The notes beneath the pieces were generated by a model that made no database searches, was not told the origin of the DNA, and worked only from the letters and a program-made list of their open reading frames with translations. A stretch of DNA of 21,158 bases, from assembly GCA_003525885.1 (NCBI GenBank), contig DQIG01000348.1:901-22058 (forward strand), read 5' to 3'. Below, in pieces: positions 14,837-21,158 of the stretch. Position 1 is the first letter of the stretch. Each line of letters begins with the position of its first letter. The position numbers and the translations under genes were made by a program. The stretch is from Stenotrophomonas sp. GTDB lineage: Bacteria; Pseudomonadota; Gammaproteobacteria; Xanthomonadales; Xanthomonadaceae.

Positions 14837-16264
14837 ATGTCCCTGTTCCGGCGCAAGTCCCTAGATTCCGTCACCGTCCACGAAGCCGGCAGGCGCCTGA
14901 TCCCGACGCTCAGCTGGCCGCACCTGATCGCGCTGGGTATTGGCGCCATCGTCGGTACCGGCATCTACACGCTGATCGGCGTGGGTGCCAACCTGGCCGG
15001 CCCGGCCGTGCTGATCTCCTTCGCCATCGCCGGTGCGGTCTGCGCCTGCGCGGCGCTGTCCTACGCCGAGCTGTCGACGATGATGCCGGCCGCCGGCAGT
15101 GCCTACACCTACAGCTACAGCGCGCTGGGCGAGGTGTTCGCCTGGGTGGTGGGCTGGAGCCTGATCCTGGAGTACTCGCTGGTGGTGAGTACGGTAGCGG
15201 TGGGCTGGTCCGGTTACTTCGTCGGCTTCCTCGAATGGGTCCACACCCAGTTCGGCTGGAACGTGCATCTGCCTGCCGCGCTGGCCGCCGGCCCGCACGT
15301 GGAAGGCGGCATGATCAACCTGCCCGCGATCGTCATCACCTGGCTGGTGGCCGGCATGCTGATGGCCGGCACCAAGGAAAGCGCCACCCTCAACGCCATC
15401 CTGGTGGTGTTCAAGCTGATCGCGCTGGCCATCTTCGTGGCCGTGGCCCTGCCCGCCTTCGACCCCGCCAACCTGCAGCCGTTCATGCCCTACGGTTTCG
15501 CCAAGTCGATCGGCCCTGATGGCGTCGAGCATGGCGTGATGGCGGCGGCGGCGATAATCTTCTTCGCCTTCTACGGCTTCGATGCGATCTCCACCGCTGC
15601 GGAGGAAACCAAGAACCCGGGCCGCGACCTGTCGATCGGCATCATCGGTTCGATGATCGGCTGCACGATCGTCTACGTGCTGGTGGCGCTGGCCGCGGTC
15701 GGTGCGATGAGCTACGCGGTGTTCGGCCACAGCGCCGAGCCGCTGGCCCTGATCATGCGCCAGCTGGGCCATCCGACCGCAGCGATGGTGATCGGCGTGA
15801 TCGCGATCATCGCCCTGCCGACGGTGCTGCTGGCGTTCCTGTACGGCCAGAGCCGCATCTTCTTCGTGATGAGCCGCGATGGCCTGCTGCCGCGTGGCCT
15901 GTCCAAGGTCAACGCACGTACCGGCACGCCGGTGGCAACCACGTTGTTCACTGCGGTGGTGGTGTCGGCGCTGGCCGGTGTCGCCCGCCTGGACGAGATC
16001 GCGGCGCTGGCCAACGCCGGTACCCTGGCCGCGTTCACCGCGGTAGGTATCTGCCTGGTGGTGCTGCGCCTGCGCGAACCGAACCGCGAGCGCAGCTTCC
16101 GCACCCCGGCCGCCTTCGTGGTGGGCCCGCTGGCCGCGCTGGGCTGCATCTACCTGTTCCTCAGCCTGCCGCACAGCACCCAGAAGTATTTCCTGTTGTG
16201 GAACGTGGCCGGCCTGGTGCTGTACTTCCTGTACAGCCGCCGCCACGCACTGATCGCGAAATAA
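14837..16264 (+). CDS. APC-superfamily amino-acid permease (cationic amino-acid transporter type)
   Basis: Inner-membrane permease of 475 residues with about 12 hydrophobic segments. The first segment carries the APC signature IALGIGAIVGTGIYTLIGVG, followed by GPAVLISFAIAGAVCACAALSYAELSTMMPAAGSAYTYSY, the conserved TM2-TM3 region. FFAFYGFDAISTAAEETKNPGRDL and FLYGQSRIFFVMSRDGLLP are typical of the CAT-like branch that includes B. subtilis YfnA. It probably imports an amino acid by proton symport; the substrate is not determined. The ATG at 14837 has GAGG upstream and places about 30 polar residues before the first membrane segment, as in relatives; the open frame extending upstream overlaps the aldo/keto reductase and is not coding. 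Confidence 0.93.
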   Translation: MSLFRRKSLDSVTVHEAGRRLIPTLSWPHLIALGIGAIVGTGIYTLIGVGANLAGPAVLISFAIAGAVCACAALSYAELSTMMPAAGSAYTYSYSALGEVFAWVVGWSLILEYSLVVSTVAVGWSGYFVGFLEWVHTQFGWNVHLPAALAAGPHVEGGMINLPAIVITWLVAGMLMAGTKESATLNAILVVFKLIALAIFVAVALPAFDPANLQPFMPYGFAKSIGPDGVEHGVMAAAAIIFFAFYGFDAISTAAEETKNPGRDLSIGIIGSMIGCTIVYVLVALAAVGAMSYAVFGHSAEPLALIMRQLGHPTAAMVIGVIAIIALPTVLLAFLYGQSRIFFVMSRDGLLPRGLSKVNARTGTPVATTLFTAVVVSALAGVARLDEIAALANAGTLAAFTAVGICLVVLRLREPNRERSFRTPAAFVVGPLAALGCIYLFLSLPHSTQKYFLLWNVAGLVLYFLYSRRHALIAK

Positions 16265-16275
16265 GCGGATCACCG

Positions 16276-16346
16276 GTAGTGCCGGCCGCTGGCCGGCATT
16301 GCCCGTATCAACAGGATGCGAGTTGCCGGCCAGCGGCCGGCACTAC
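16276..16346. repeat. Inverted pair of SMAG/REP units between converging genes
   Basis: Two perfect inverted 23-nt units (16276-16298 plus, 16324-16346 minus), identical to the unit at 6616-6638, with outward GTAG heads and a 25-bp spacer. The pair lies in the 92-bp gap between the stops of the permease and the dipeptidase. I see no other terminator there, so the dimer may end or protect both transcripts. Confidence 0.85.
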
Positions 16347-16356
16347 CGCAGGGCGT

Positions 16357-17598
16357 TCAACCGCCCTGCTTTGCCGCGTAATCCTGCGCCTGGCGCATCA
16401 CCCGCAGCAGGTTGCCGCCCCAGATGCCGGCAATCTGCTGCTCGGTGTAGCCCTTGCGCAGCAGCCAAGCCGTGATCTTCGGCAGCTGGCTGACATCGGG
16501 CAGGTCACTCAGGCCACCACCACCATCCCAGTCCAGGCCGATGCCCACGTGTTCGGGGCCAACCAGCTTGAGGATGTGCTCGAAGTGGGCGAAGAAGTCG
16601 TCCAGGCTGGCGTGGCGCACCGGGTGTTCATGGTCCAGCGCCTGCTCGGCCTTCAGCAGGGCAACACCCTGCTCGATGCCCATGCCTTCCCAGCCGCCCA
16701 GCTGCTTGCTCAGCGCTTCTTCGGCCTGCTTGCGCTCGGGCGTCTTCGCCGTGTCAATCAGGTAGCCGCCATAGGCGTTCACCTGGATCACGCCGCCGGC
16801 CTTGGCCAGCTTGCGCAGGCGCGCATCGTCGAGATTGCGCGGATGGTCGTAGACCGCCTTGGCCGAGCTGTGCGACAGCACGAACGGCACCGGCATCATC
16901 GCCAGCAGGTCGTCGAACACCGCGTCCGAGGCATGTGACTGGTCGATCACGATGCCCAGTTTCACCGCCTGCCGCACCAGCTCCTTGCCGGCCGGGCTCA
17001 GGCCTTTCCATTCCGCGCCCTTGGGGTCGGTGGCCGAATCGGCGAACTCGTTGTTGGCGAAATGCACGGTGCTGAGCAGGCGCAGGCCGGCGCGGTGGTA
17101 GAACGACAGCAGGCTGGGATCGGCCACCAGCGGGCTGGCGTTTTCCATGCTGATGTAGACCACGCGCTTGCCGGCGGCCTTGATCCGCGCGGCATCATCG
17201 GCGGTCAGTGCCAGCGCGAAGCGCTCGGGATTGGCGGCCAGCATCTCGCGGATTTCCAGCAGTCGCTGCAGGCCGTGGTCACGCTCGGCCAGATGGGCGG
17301 CGGCGGTGCGGTCGCCCTGGTCGGTGTAGATCGCCCAGAAACCGCCGTCCAGCGCGCCTTCGACCATGCGCGGGTAATCGACCTGCGAAAGGGCGTTGCG
17401 GTCGTGGCGTTGCTCGATGTCGAAACCGCTGCGACCGAAGTTGGCCGGCGTATCCAGGTGGCTGTCGAGCGTGACCAGGCGTTGCTGCAGGACCTTGGCC
17501 CGCGCCAGCTCCTGCGCGCTGAACTCGATGGCGTGGGCGGTCAGTGGCGCGCACAGCGCCACGGCAAGCACGACGGACAGGTGGCGCAACGAAGGCAT
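16357..17598 (-). CDS. Membrane dipeptidase, peptidase family M19 (exported)
   Basis: Zinc-dependent dipeptidase related to mammalian renal dipeptidase, 413 residues, exported by a Sec signal peptide (MPSLRHLSVVLAVALCAPLT, cleavage after AHA near residue 23). The two-zinc site is complete: His47 and Asp49 in DSHLDTP, bridging Glu152 in ISMENAS, His222 in IDQSHAS and His243 in LSHSSAK. LSTVHFANNEFADS (His179) matches the substrate-binding LTHxxNTPWAD segment of the renal enzyme, and VGIGLDWDGGGG the late active-site loop with its Asp. It probably cleaves L- or D-containing dipeptides in the periplasm. It converges with the amino-acid permease, although a functional link is only suggestive. No clear ribosome binding site; the start is set by the signal peptide. 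Confidence 0.95.
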   Translation of the reverse strand: MPSLRHLSVVLAVALCAPLTAHAIEFSAQELARAKVLQQRLVTLDSHLDTPANFGRSGFDIEQRHDRNALSQVDYPRMVEGALDGGFWAIYTDQGDRTAAAHLAERDHGLQRLLEIREMLAANPERFALALTADDAARIKAAGKRVVYISMENASPLVADPSLLSFYHRAGLRLLSTVHFANNEFADSATDPKGAEWKGLSPAGKELVRQAVKLGIVIDQSHASDAVFDDLLAMMPVPFVLSHSSAKAVYDHPRNLDDARLRKLAKAGGVIQVNAYGGYLIDTAKTPERKQAEEALSKQLGGWEGMGIEQGVALLKAEQALDHEHPVRHASLDDFFAHFEHILKLVGPEHVGIGLDWDGGGGLSDLPDVSQLPKITAWLLRKGYTEQQIAGIWGGNLLRVMRQAQDYAAKQGG

Positions 17599-17653
17599 GG
17601 GCTCTCACCGCGAATGGGAAGAGCCCGACCATAACGCTGCGCCCGCGCATTGG

Positions 17654-17711
17654 GTAGCGCCGGGCCACGCCCGGCGGATCTTGAGGCTTCCACGCAGATC
17701 CGCCGGGCGTG
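17654..17711. repeat. SMAG-type unit with a flanking 15-bp inverted repeat
   Basis: A 23-nt GTAG-headed unit (17654-17676, stem GCCGGGC / GCCCGGC) overlaps a larger perfect inverted repeat: CACGCCCGGCGGATC (17666-17680) and its complement at 17697-17711, 16-nt loop. The right arm lacks a GTAG/CTAC end, so it looks like a truncated partner unit. The element lies in the 220-bp gap between the dipeptidase and rlmI start/stop regions; I see no gene in the rest of that gap. Confidence 0.65.
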
Positions 17712-17818
17712 AATCATGTTCACTGCCCGGCGGCCAGCTTCCCGCGCATTGCGATGCGTTCGCAAGAATGGCGCCCCATTGATCAGGTGGCGCGGCTCGG
17801 CTCTACAGCGTCCCGCGG

Positions 17819-18988
17819 TCAATCCACCACGCGGCAGAACACGGCCTTGAGGTAACGCGATTCCTGCACGTGGGCCATGAACGGATGGTCCGGACCCGCA
17901 CCAGCGACCTTCAGGATCTGGATCGTACGGCCGGAGAAGTAGGCCGCGCGGCGCAGCATGTCGAGGAACTGGTCCTCGGCCACCAGGCCGGTGCACGAGA
18001 AGGTGGCGAACAGGCCGCCCGGCTTGACCACGCCCAGCGCCAGCTTGTTCATGTCCAGGTACTTCTTCAGCGCGGTGATGACCTGGTCGCGGTCGCGGGT
18101 CATCTTCGCCGGGTCCAGGATCACCACGTCGTACTGCTCACCGCGGTTGGCGGCGTCGCGCAGCCACGGGAAGATGTCGGACTGGACGAACTTCGGGCGC
18201 ACGTTGTTCAGGCGCGAATTGCCCTTGGCGATCTGGATCACGTCCTCATCGATGTCGATGCCGATCACTTCCGAAGCACCACGCGCCGCCGCATACACGG
18301 CAAAACCGCCGGTGTTGCAGCACAGGTCGAGCACGCTCTTGCCTTCCACCTGCTGGCTCAGCCACTCACGGTTCTCGCGCTGGTCGGCGAAGAAACCGGT
18401 CTTGTGCGCACCGGCCGGGTCGGCGCGGAACTTGATGCCGTACTCGGTGATCACCGACGCTTCAGTGGTGGTGTTGCCGTGGAAATCGAAGCTTTCCTGC
18501 TTCTGCACGTGCTCGTCGGCGAAGCTGTGGAAGCGGCAGCCCGGGAACTGCTCGCGCAGCGCATCGTAGATCCACTCGCGGTGGCGGAACATGCCAGCGG
18601 CGAAGAATTCGACCACCACCAGGTCACCGTAGCGGTCGACCACCAGGCCGGACAGGCCATCGCCTTCGCTGTGCACCACGCGCCAGGCGTCGGAAACCGC
18701 ATCAAGCTTCAGCACCTCACGACGCAGCGACACCGCCTGGGCGATCTTGCGCGAGAACCAGCCGGCATCCACCGGCACGTTCTGGTCGGTTTCAAGGATG
18801 CGCACGGCAATGCGCGAATGCCCGTTGTAGAACCCGCGGCCAATGAACTCACCATCGATGCCGACGACGTCGACGATGGAACCGGGCTTGGGCCGGACGG
18901 TCGGCTTCTCGACCAGTTTCTGGAAGATCCACGGGTGGCTGGAACGCCACGCATTCTTGAGGCGGACAATCGGAAGGGGGGTATTCAT
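17819..18988 (-). CDS. rlmI: RlmI-type 23S rRNA cytosine-5 methyltransferase
   Basis: Class I SAM-dependent methyltransferase of 389 residues (E. coli RlmI has 396), which in E. coli makes m5C1962 in 23S rRNA. An N-terminal PUA-like RNA-binding domain covers about 2-75 (VRLKNAWRSSHPWIFQKLVE, GSIVDVVGIDGEFIGRGFYN). The middle has WRVVHSEGDGLSGLVVDRYG, then KTGFFADQRENREWL. The SAM motif is VLDLCCNTGGFAVYAAARGA (219-238). Motif IV reads LDPAK (291-295) where E. coli has DPPKF, and the catalytic cysteine is probably Cys332 in FSCTGL. The ATG at 18988 fits the family. A TACAAT hexamer (18995-19000) ends six bases before it, so the message may have almost no leader. Confidence 0.93.
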   Translation of the reverse strand: MNTPLPIVRLKNAWRSSHPWIFQKLVEKPTVRPKPGSIVDVVGIDGEFIGRGFYNGHSRIAVRILETDQNVPVDAGWFSRKIAQAVSLRREVLKLDAVSDAWRVVHSEGDGLSGLVVDRYGDLVVVEFFAAGMFRHREWIYDALREQFPGCRFHSFADEHVQKQESFDFHGNTTTEASVITEYGIKFRADPAGAHKTGFFADQRENREWLSQQVEGKSVLDLCCNTGGFAVYAAARGASEVIGIDIDEDVIQIAKGNSRLNNVRPKFVQSDIFPWLRDAANRGEQYDVVILDPAKMTRDRDQVITALKKYLDMNKLALGVVKPGGLFATFSCTGLVAEDQFLDMLRRAAYFSGRTIQILKVAGAGPDHPFMAHVQESRYLKAVFCRVVD

Positions 18989-18994
18989 CCACCT

Positions 18995-19000
18995 ATTGTA
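18995..19000 (-). promoter_or_regulatory. Candidate -10 box of rlmI close to the start codon
   Basis: TACAAT on the minus strand, one mismatch from TATAAT, with only six bases (AGGTGG) before the ATG. If it is used, transcription would start at or next to the A of the start codon. No good -35 hexamer is present 16-18 bp upstream, so this is tentative. Confidence 0.4.
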
Positions 19001-19011
19001 AACCGGGCACC

Positions 19012-19042
19012 GGGGTCGGATCCCCAACGGGGCTCCGACCCC
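19012..19042. repeat. GGGGTCGGATCCC-type hairpin repeat
   Basis: GGGGTCGGA (19012-19020) pairs with TCCGACCCC (19034-19042), and an inner CCCC/GGGG pair closes around an AAC loop. The outer sequence resembles the 9375-9415 hairpin, differing by one base over the first 13. It lies in the divergent region between rlmI and the terC promoter. Confidence 0.65.
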
Positions 19043-19058
19043 ACCACCACCCGGCCAT

Positions 19059-19087
19059 TTGACGGCGGCCCGGCCAGACGGCAGAAT
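19059..19087 (+). promoter_or_regulatory. Sigma-70-type promoter for the riboswitch-terC unit
   Basis: TTGACG (19059-19064) and CAGAAT (19082-19087) are separated by exactly 17 bp. Each hexamer is close to the TTGACA/TATAAT consensus (one and two mismatches). A start site about seven bases downstream would fall at the 5' end of the riboswitch, just where an aptamer's closing stem should begin, which supports both calls. Confidence 0.7.
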
Positions 19088-19209
19088 CGGCGCCAGAAGG
19101 GGAGTAGCTCCCAGACGTTGTCGCCGTCATTTCGAGCCCGCAGGCTCCGGTGCAACGGCAGTTCCAGCCGACTGGAACTGCGAGCGAGACCTTCGCCGTA
19201 CTGGCGAAG
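19088..19209 (+). ncRNA. yybP-ykoY (Mn2+-sensing) riboswitch with alternative 3' hairpin
   Basis: Leader RNA matching the conserved core of the yybP-ykoY family, which binds Mn2+ and often precedes TerC/Alx or MntP genes. The 5' hallmark AAGGGGAGTAGCTCCC is at 19097-19112, CGCCGTCATTTCGAGC at 19122-19137, and the 3' hallmark GCGAGACCTTCGCC at 19184-19197. AAGG and GGCG at the 5' side can pair with CCTT and CGCC at the 3' side to close P1, with a short bulge. A small hairpin CAGTTCCAGCCGACTGGAACTG is present at 19159-19180. Immediately downstream, CTTCGCC (19191-19197) can instead pair with GGCGAAG (19203-19209), which would break P1, so this is a candidate expression platform. No T-tract follows, favouring translational or rho-dependent control. 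Confidence 0.87.
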
Positions 19210-19294
19210 CTCTGTCCCTGGATCCCCCTCCCGATCCTCCGTTGCAGATCCTCGCCGTCCGGCCTGGCATTCATCTTTCCAACGGACATTCCCA

Positions 19295-20257
19295 ATGCAG
19301 ACGATCGGTAACGTGTGGTTGTGGGGCGGCTTCGCAGCGGTGGTGGTCATCGCCCTGCTGGTCGACCTCGTGTTGATGCGCCATGGTGGACCGCACAAGG
19401 TCACCTTCAAGGAGGCCCTGTGGTGGTCCATCGGCTGGGTCGCGCTGGCCCTGCTGTTCAACGCCGGCCTCTGGTACTACCTGAATGAGACCGCCGGCCA
19501 GGTCGTGGCCAACAAGGTCGGTCTCGAATTCCTGACCGGCTACCTGGTCGAGAAGGCGCTGGCGGTCGACAACATCTTTGTCTTCCTGATGATCATGAGC
19601 TACTTCGCGGTGCCGGAGGAGCAGCGCCAGAAGGTGCTGATCATCGGCATCCTGGGCGCGATCGTGCTGCGTACGATCATGATCTTCGCCGGTAGTGTGC
19701 TGATCAGCCAGTTCCATTGGCTGCTCTACGTGTTCGGTGCCTTCCTGCTGTTCACCGGCTGGAAGATGTGGTTCGCCGCCGGCCAGGAGCCGGACCTGGA
19801 GACCAACCCGGCCCTGCGCTGGATGCGCAAGCACCTGCGCCTGCTGCCGGACTACGCCGGCAACGCGCTGAGCGTGAAGCGCGATGGCGTGCGCTGGTTC
19901 ACTCCGCTGTTCGCGGTGCTGATCCTGATCGCGGTCACCGACGTGATCTTCGCCGTGGACAGTATCCCGGCGATCTTCGCGATCACCACCGACCCGTTCA
20001 TCGTGCTCACCTCCAACGTGTTCGCGGTGCTGGGCCTGCGCGCGATGTTCTTCCTGCTGGCCGGCATGGCCGACCGCTTCCACCTGCTGCCGTACGGCCT
20101 GGCACTGGTGCTGGGCTTCATCGGCATCAAGATGATGATCATCGACCTGTTCAAGATCCCGACCCCGGTCTCGCTGGGCGTGGTCGCGGTGATCATCGCC
20201 GCTACTGTGGTGCTGAGCCTGAAGTACCCGCCGAAGGAAGGCGAAGGCCAGGCCTGA
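19295..20257 (+). CDS. alx: TerC/Alx-family metal-homeostasis membrane protein
   Basis: Multi-pass inner-membrane protein of 320 residues (E. coli Alx has 321), a family linked to Mn2+ export and membrane protein metalation. The conserved acidic intramembrane motifs are Glu86 and Asp92 in VEKALAVDNIFVFLMI and Asp216 and Asp222 in AVTDVIFAVDSIPAIFAI; Asp24 is in the first segment. The loop KMWFAAGQEPDLETNPALRWMRKH and the HLLPYGLALVLGFIGIKMMI segment are typical of the Alx branch. The ATG at 19295 matches the family N-terminus; the frame stays open far upstream but that overlaps rlmI and the riboswitch. Only a weak GGA precedes the start. The Mn2+ riboswitch and promoter upstream indicate induction by manganese. 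Confidence 0.94.
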   Translation: MQTIGNVWLWGGFAAVVVIALLVDLVLMRHGGPHKVTFKEALWWSIGWVALALLFNAGLWYYLNETAGQVVANKVGLEFLTGYLVEKALAVDNIFVFLMIMSYFAVPEEQRQKVLIIGILGAIVLRTIMIFAGSVLISQFHWLLYVFGAFLLFTGWKMWFAAGQEPDLETNPALRWMRKHLRLLPDYAGNALSVKRDGVRWFTPLFAVLILIAVTDVIFAVDSIPAIFAITTDPFIVLTSNVFAVLGLRAMFFLLAGMADRFHLLPYGLALVLGFIGIKMMIIDLFKIPTPVSLGVVAVIIAATVVLSLKYPPKEGEGQA

Positions 20258-20276
20258 GCCTGACCCGCTGAACGGC

Positions 20277-20305
20277 GCGGCCGGTGGGATTGTCCCGCCG
20301 GCCGC
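20277..20305. terminator. Strong hairpin between terC and the rhomboid gene
   Basis: GCGGCCGG (20277-20284) pairs with CCGGCCGC (20298-20305), and an inner GGGA/TCCC pair extends the stem with a three-base loop. It begins 20 bp after the terC stop. No T-tract follows, so it is a terminator candidate by position and stability only. The remaining 59 bp before the rhomboid start show nothing clear. Confidence 0.45.
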
Positions 20306-20364
20306 ACCCCACTCTCCCGCAGCGGTGGCCTTGGTTTCGCGCCAGTCACCGCCATTGCTGAGGT

Positions 20365-21135
20365 ATGGACAACAACGCGCCCCTGCCCGCCGGCGACGTG
20401 CCGGCACCCCGCAATGACCGCTCGCGCATCCTGCGGGCGTTCAATGTCAGCCTGGCCGCCGTGCTGGTGCTGGTGGCCGTGTTCGCCCTGCAGGGCACGT
20501 TCGACTGGCGACCGTGGGCGGTTGCGCCGCTGGAAGCCAAGGGCCTGCTCGGCCTGATCGGCGGCCCGATGCTGCATGCCTCGGTCGAACACATCGCCGC
20601 CAACAGCATCGCCATCCTGATCCTCGGCACCCTCGCCGGAAGCGTGTATCCGAGAGCTACGGTGCGGGCCCTGCCCCTGCTGTGGCTGGGTTCGGGCCTC
20701 GGTGCGTGGATGCTGGGCAATCCGGGCAGCGTGCACCTGGGTGCCAGTGGCGTGACCCATGGCCTGATGTTCCTGCTGGCCAGCCTCGGCCTGCTGCGCC
20801 GCGACCGTGCGGCGATCGCCACCGGCCTGATCGGCATGCTGTTCTACGGCGGCATGCTGATGACCGTATTGCCGCACGCCGACGGCGTGTCCTGGCAGTC
20901 GCACATGGGCGGCGCCTTCGCCGGCATCATCGCCGCGTTGCTGTTCCGCAACGCCGACCCACTGCCGCCGCGCCAGCGCTACAGCTGGGAAGACGAAGAA
21001 GACGAGATCGAACCGCTGGCCGACGACGAGCTGGAGCCGCCGTCACCGCAGCGCGTGCCGGTGCTGTGGCAGCCGCGGGAGGGCCAGGACTACGTGGTGA
21101 TCCCGTTCCGCCGCCCGGACGAACCGCGCGGTTGA
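20365..21135 (+). CDS. Rhomboid-family intramembrane serine protease
   Basis: Intramembrane protease of 256 residues with about six hydrophobic segments. The catalytic dyad is Ser128 in the canonical GASG motif (126-129) and His180 in QSHMGGAFAGI. HASVEHIAANSIAILILG carries the conserved HxxxN (His76, Asn80) that stabilises the oxyanion. The N-terminus is a 23-residue polar segment, and residues about 205-256 form a long cytoplasmic or periplasmic tail with an acidic run (SWEDEEDEIEPLADDELEPP) and a basic end. Bacterial rhomboids cut single-pass membrane proteins; the substrate here is unknown. The ATG at 20365 has GAGG close upstream. It may be read from its own promoter, since a hairpin separates it from terC. 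Confidence 0.93.
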   Translation: MDNNAPLPAGDVPAPRNDRSRILRAFNVSLAAVLVLVAVFALQGTFDWRPWAVAPLEAKGLLGLIGGPMLHASVEHIAANSIAILILGTLAGSVYPRATVRALPLLWLGSGLGAWMLGNPGSVHLGASGVTHGLMFLLASLGLLRRDRAAIATGLIGMLFYGGMLMTVLPHADGVSWQSHMGGAFAGIIAALLFRNADPLPPRQRYSWEDEEDEIEPLADDELEPPSPQRVPVLWQPREGQDYVVIPFRRPDEPRG

Positions 21136-21142
21136 AACAACG

Positions 21143-21158
21143 GTAGTGCCGGCCGCTG
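21143..21158 (+). repeat. SMAG/REP unit cut by the right window edge
   Basis: The first 16 bases of the same GTAG unit seen at 6616 and 16276 (GTAGTGCCGGCCGCTG), starting eight bases after the rhomboid stop. The rest lies outside the window. Confidence 0.8.

Noticed and set aside
14861..16273. 470-codon minus-strand open frame
   Set aside because: Mirror of the APC permease frame, with His/Gln/Arg/Asp-rich low-complexity content and no signal or domain.
17870..19294. Long in-frame extension upstream of the TerC/Alx start
   Set aside because: It overlaps rlmI on the other strand and the riboswitch; family length and N-terminus fit the ATG at 19295.

Overview
The window is about 21 kb of GC-rich chromosomal DNA, packed with genes on both strands. 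It most likely comes from a Stenotrophomonas (S. maltophilia group) member of the Xanthomonadaceae. The case rests on the base composition, the gene families, and eight copies (one cut by the window edge) of a 23-nt hairpin unit that begins with GTAG. That is the form of the SMAG repeats (Stenotrophomonas maltophilia GTAG, a REP family). The species is an inference; no marker gene was compared. I found no phage, insertion sequence, CRISPR array, tRNA or rRNA. Most of the window looks like ordinary core genome.

Layout. 1-1636 (-): N-terminal half of RecC, running off the left edge. 1820-5928 (+): a complete lipid-asymmetry operon mlaF-E-D-C-B-A with overlapping or nearly touching genes except before mlaD, closed by a symmetric terminator at 5948-5976. 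6013-8709 (-): glutathione peroxidase, a small cysteine-rich lipoprotein and rmuC. 8765-9370 (+): a glutathione S-transferase. 9438-10445 (-): a zinc-free quinone-oxidoreductase-like dehydrogenase, divergent from 10537-12599 (+), which holds a LysR regulator, a LysE/RhtB exporter and a small exported protein of unknown function. 12633-13544 (-): a second LysR regulator, divergent from an aldo/keto reductase (13666-14661, +). 14837-16264 (+): an APC amino-acid permease. 16357-17598 (-): an exported M19 dipeptidase. 17819-18988 (-): rlmI. 19059-20257 (+): a promoter, a yybP-ykoY (Mn2+) riboswitch and a TerC/Alx membrane protein. 20365-21135 (+): a rhomboid protease.

How the genes work together. 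The six Mla proteins form one retrograde phospholipid transport route: the MlaA lipoprotein in the outer membrane, MlaC in the periplasm, and the MlaFEDB ABC complex in the inner membrane. Two LysR/target pairs are arranged divergently, the usual layout for local autoregulated control. The Alx-type transporter behind its riboswitch is a self-contained manganese-response unit. RecC and RmuC belong to DNA recombination and repair. The peroxidase, GST and oxidoreductases are scattered redox and detoxification functions.

The most informative non-coding features are the riboswitch with its well-placed promoter and competing 3' hairpin, the SMAG units (two as perfect inverted dimers, one supplying the stop codon of a LysR gene), and two related GGGGTC(A/G)GATCCC hairpins. 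I did not find a clearly new multi-gene system. The least understood genes are the eight-cysteine lipoprotein (6696-7079) and the exported 149-residue protein (12150-12599).
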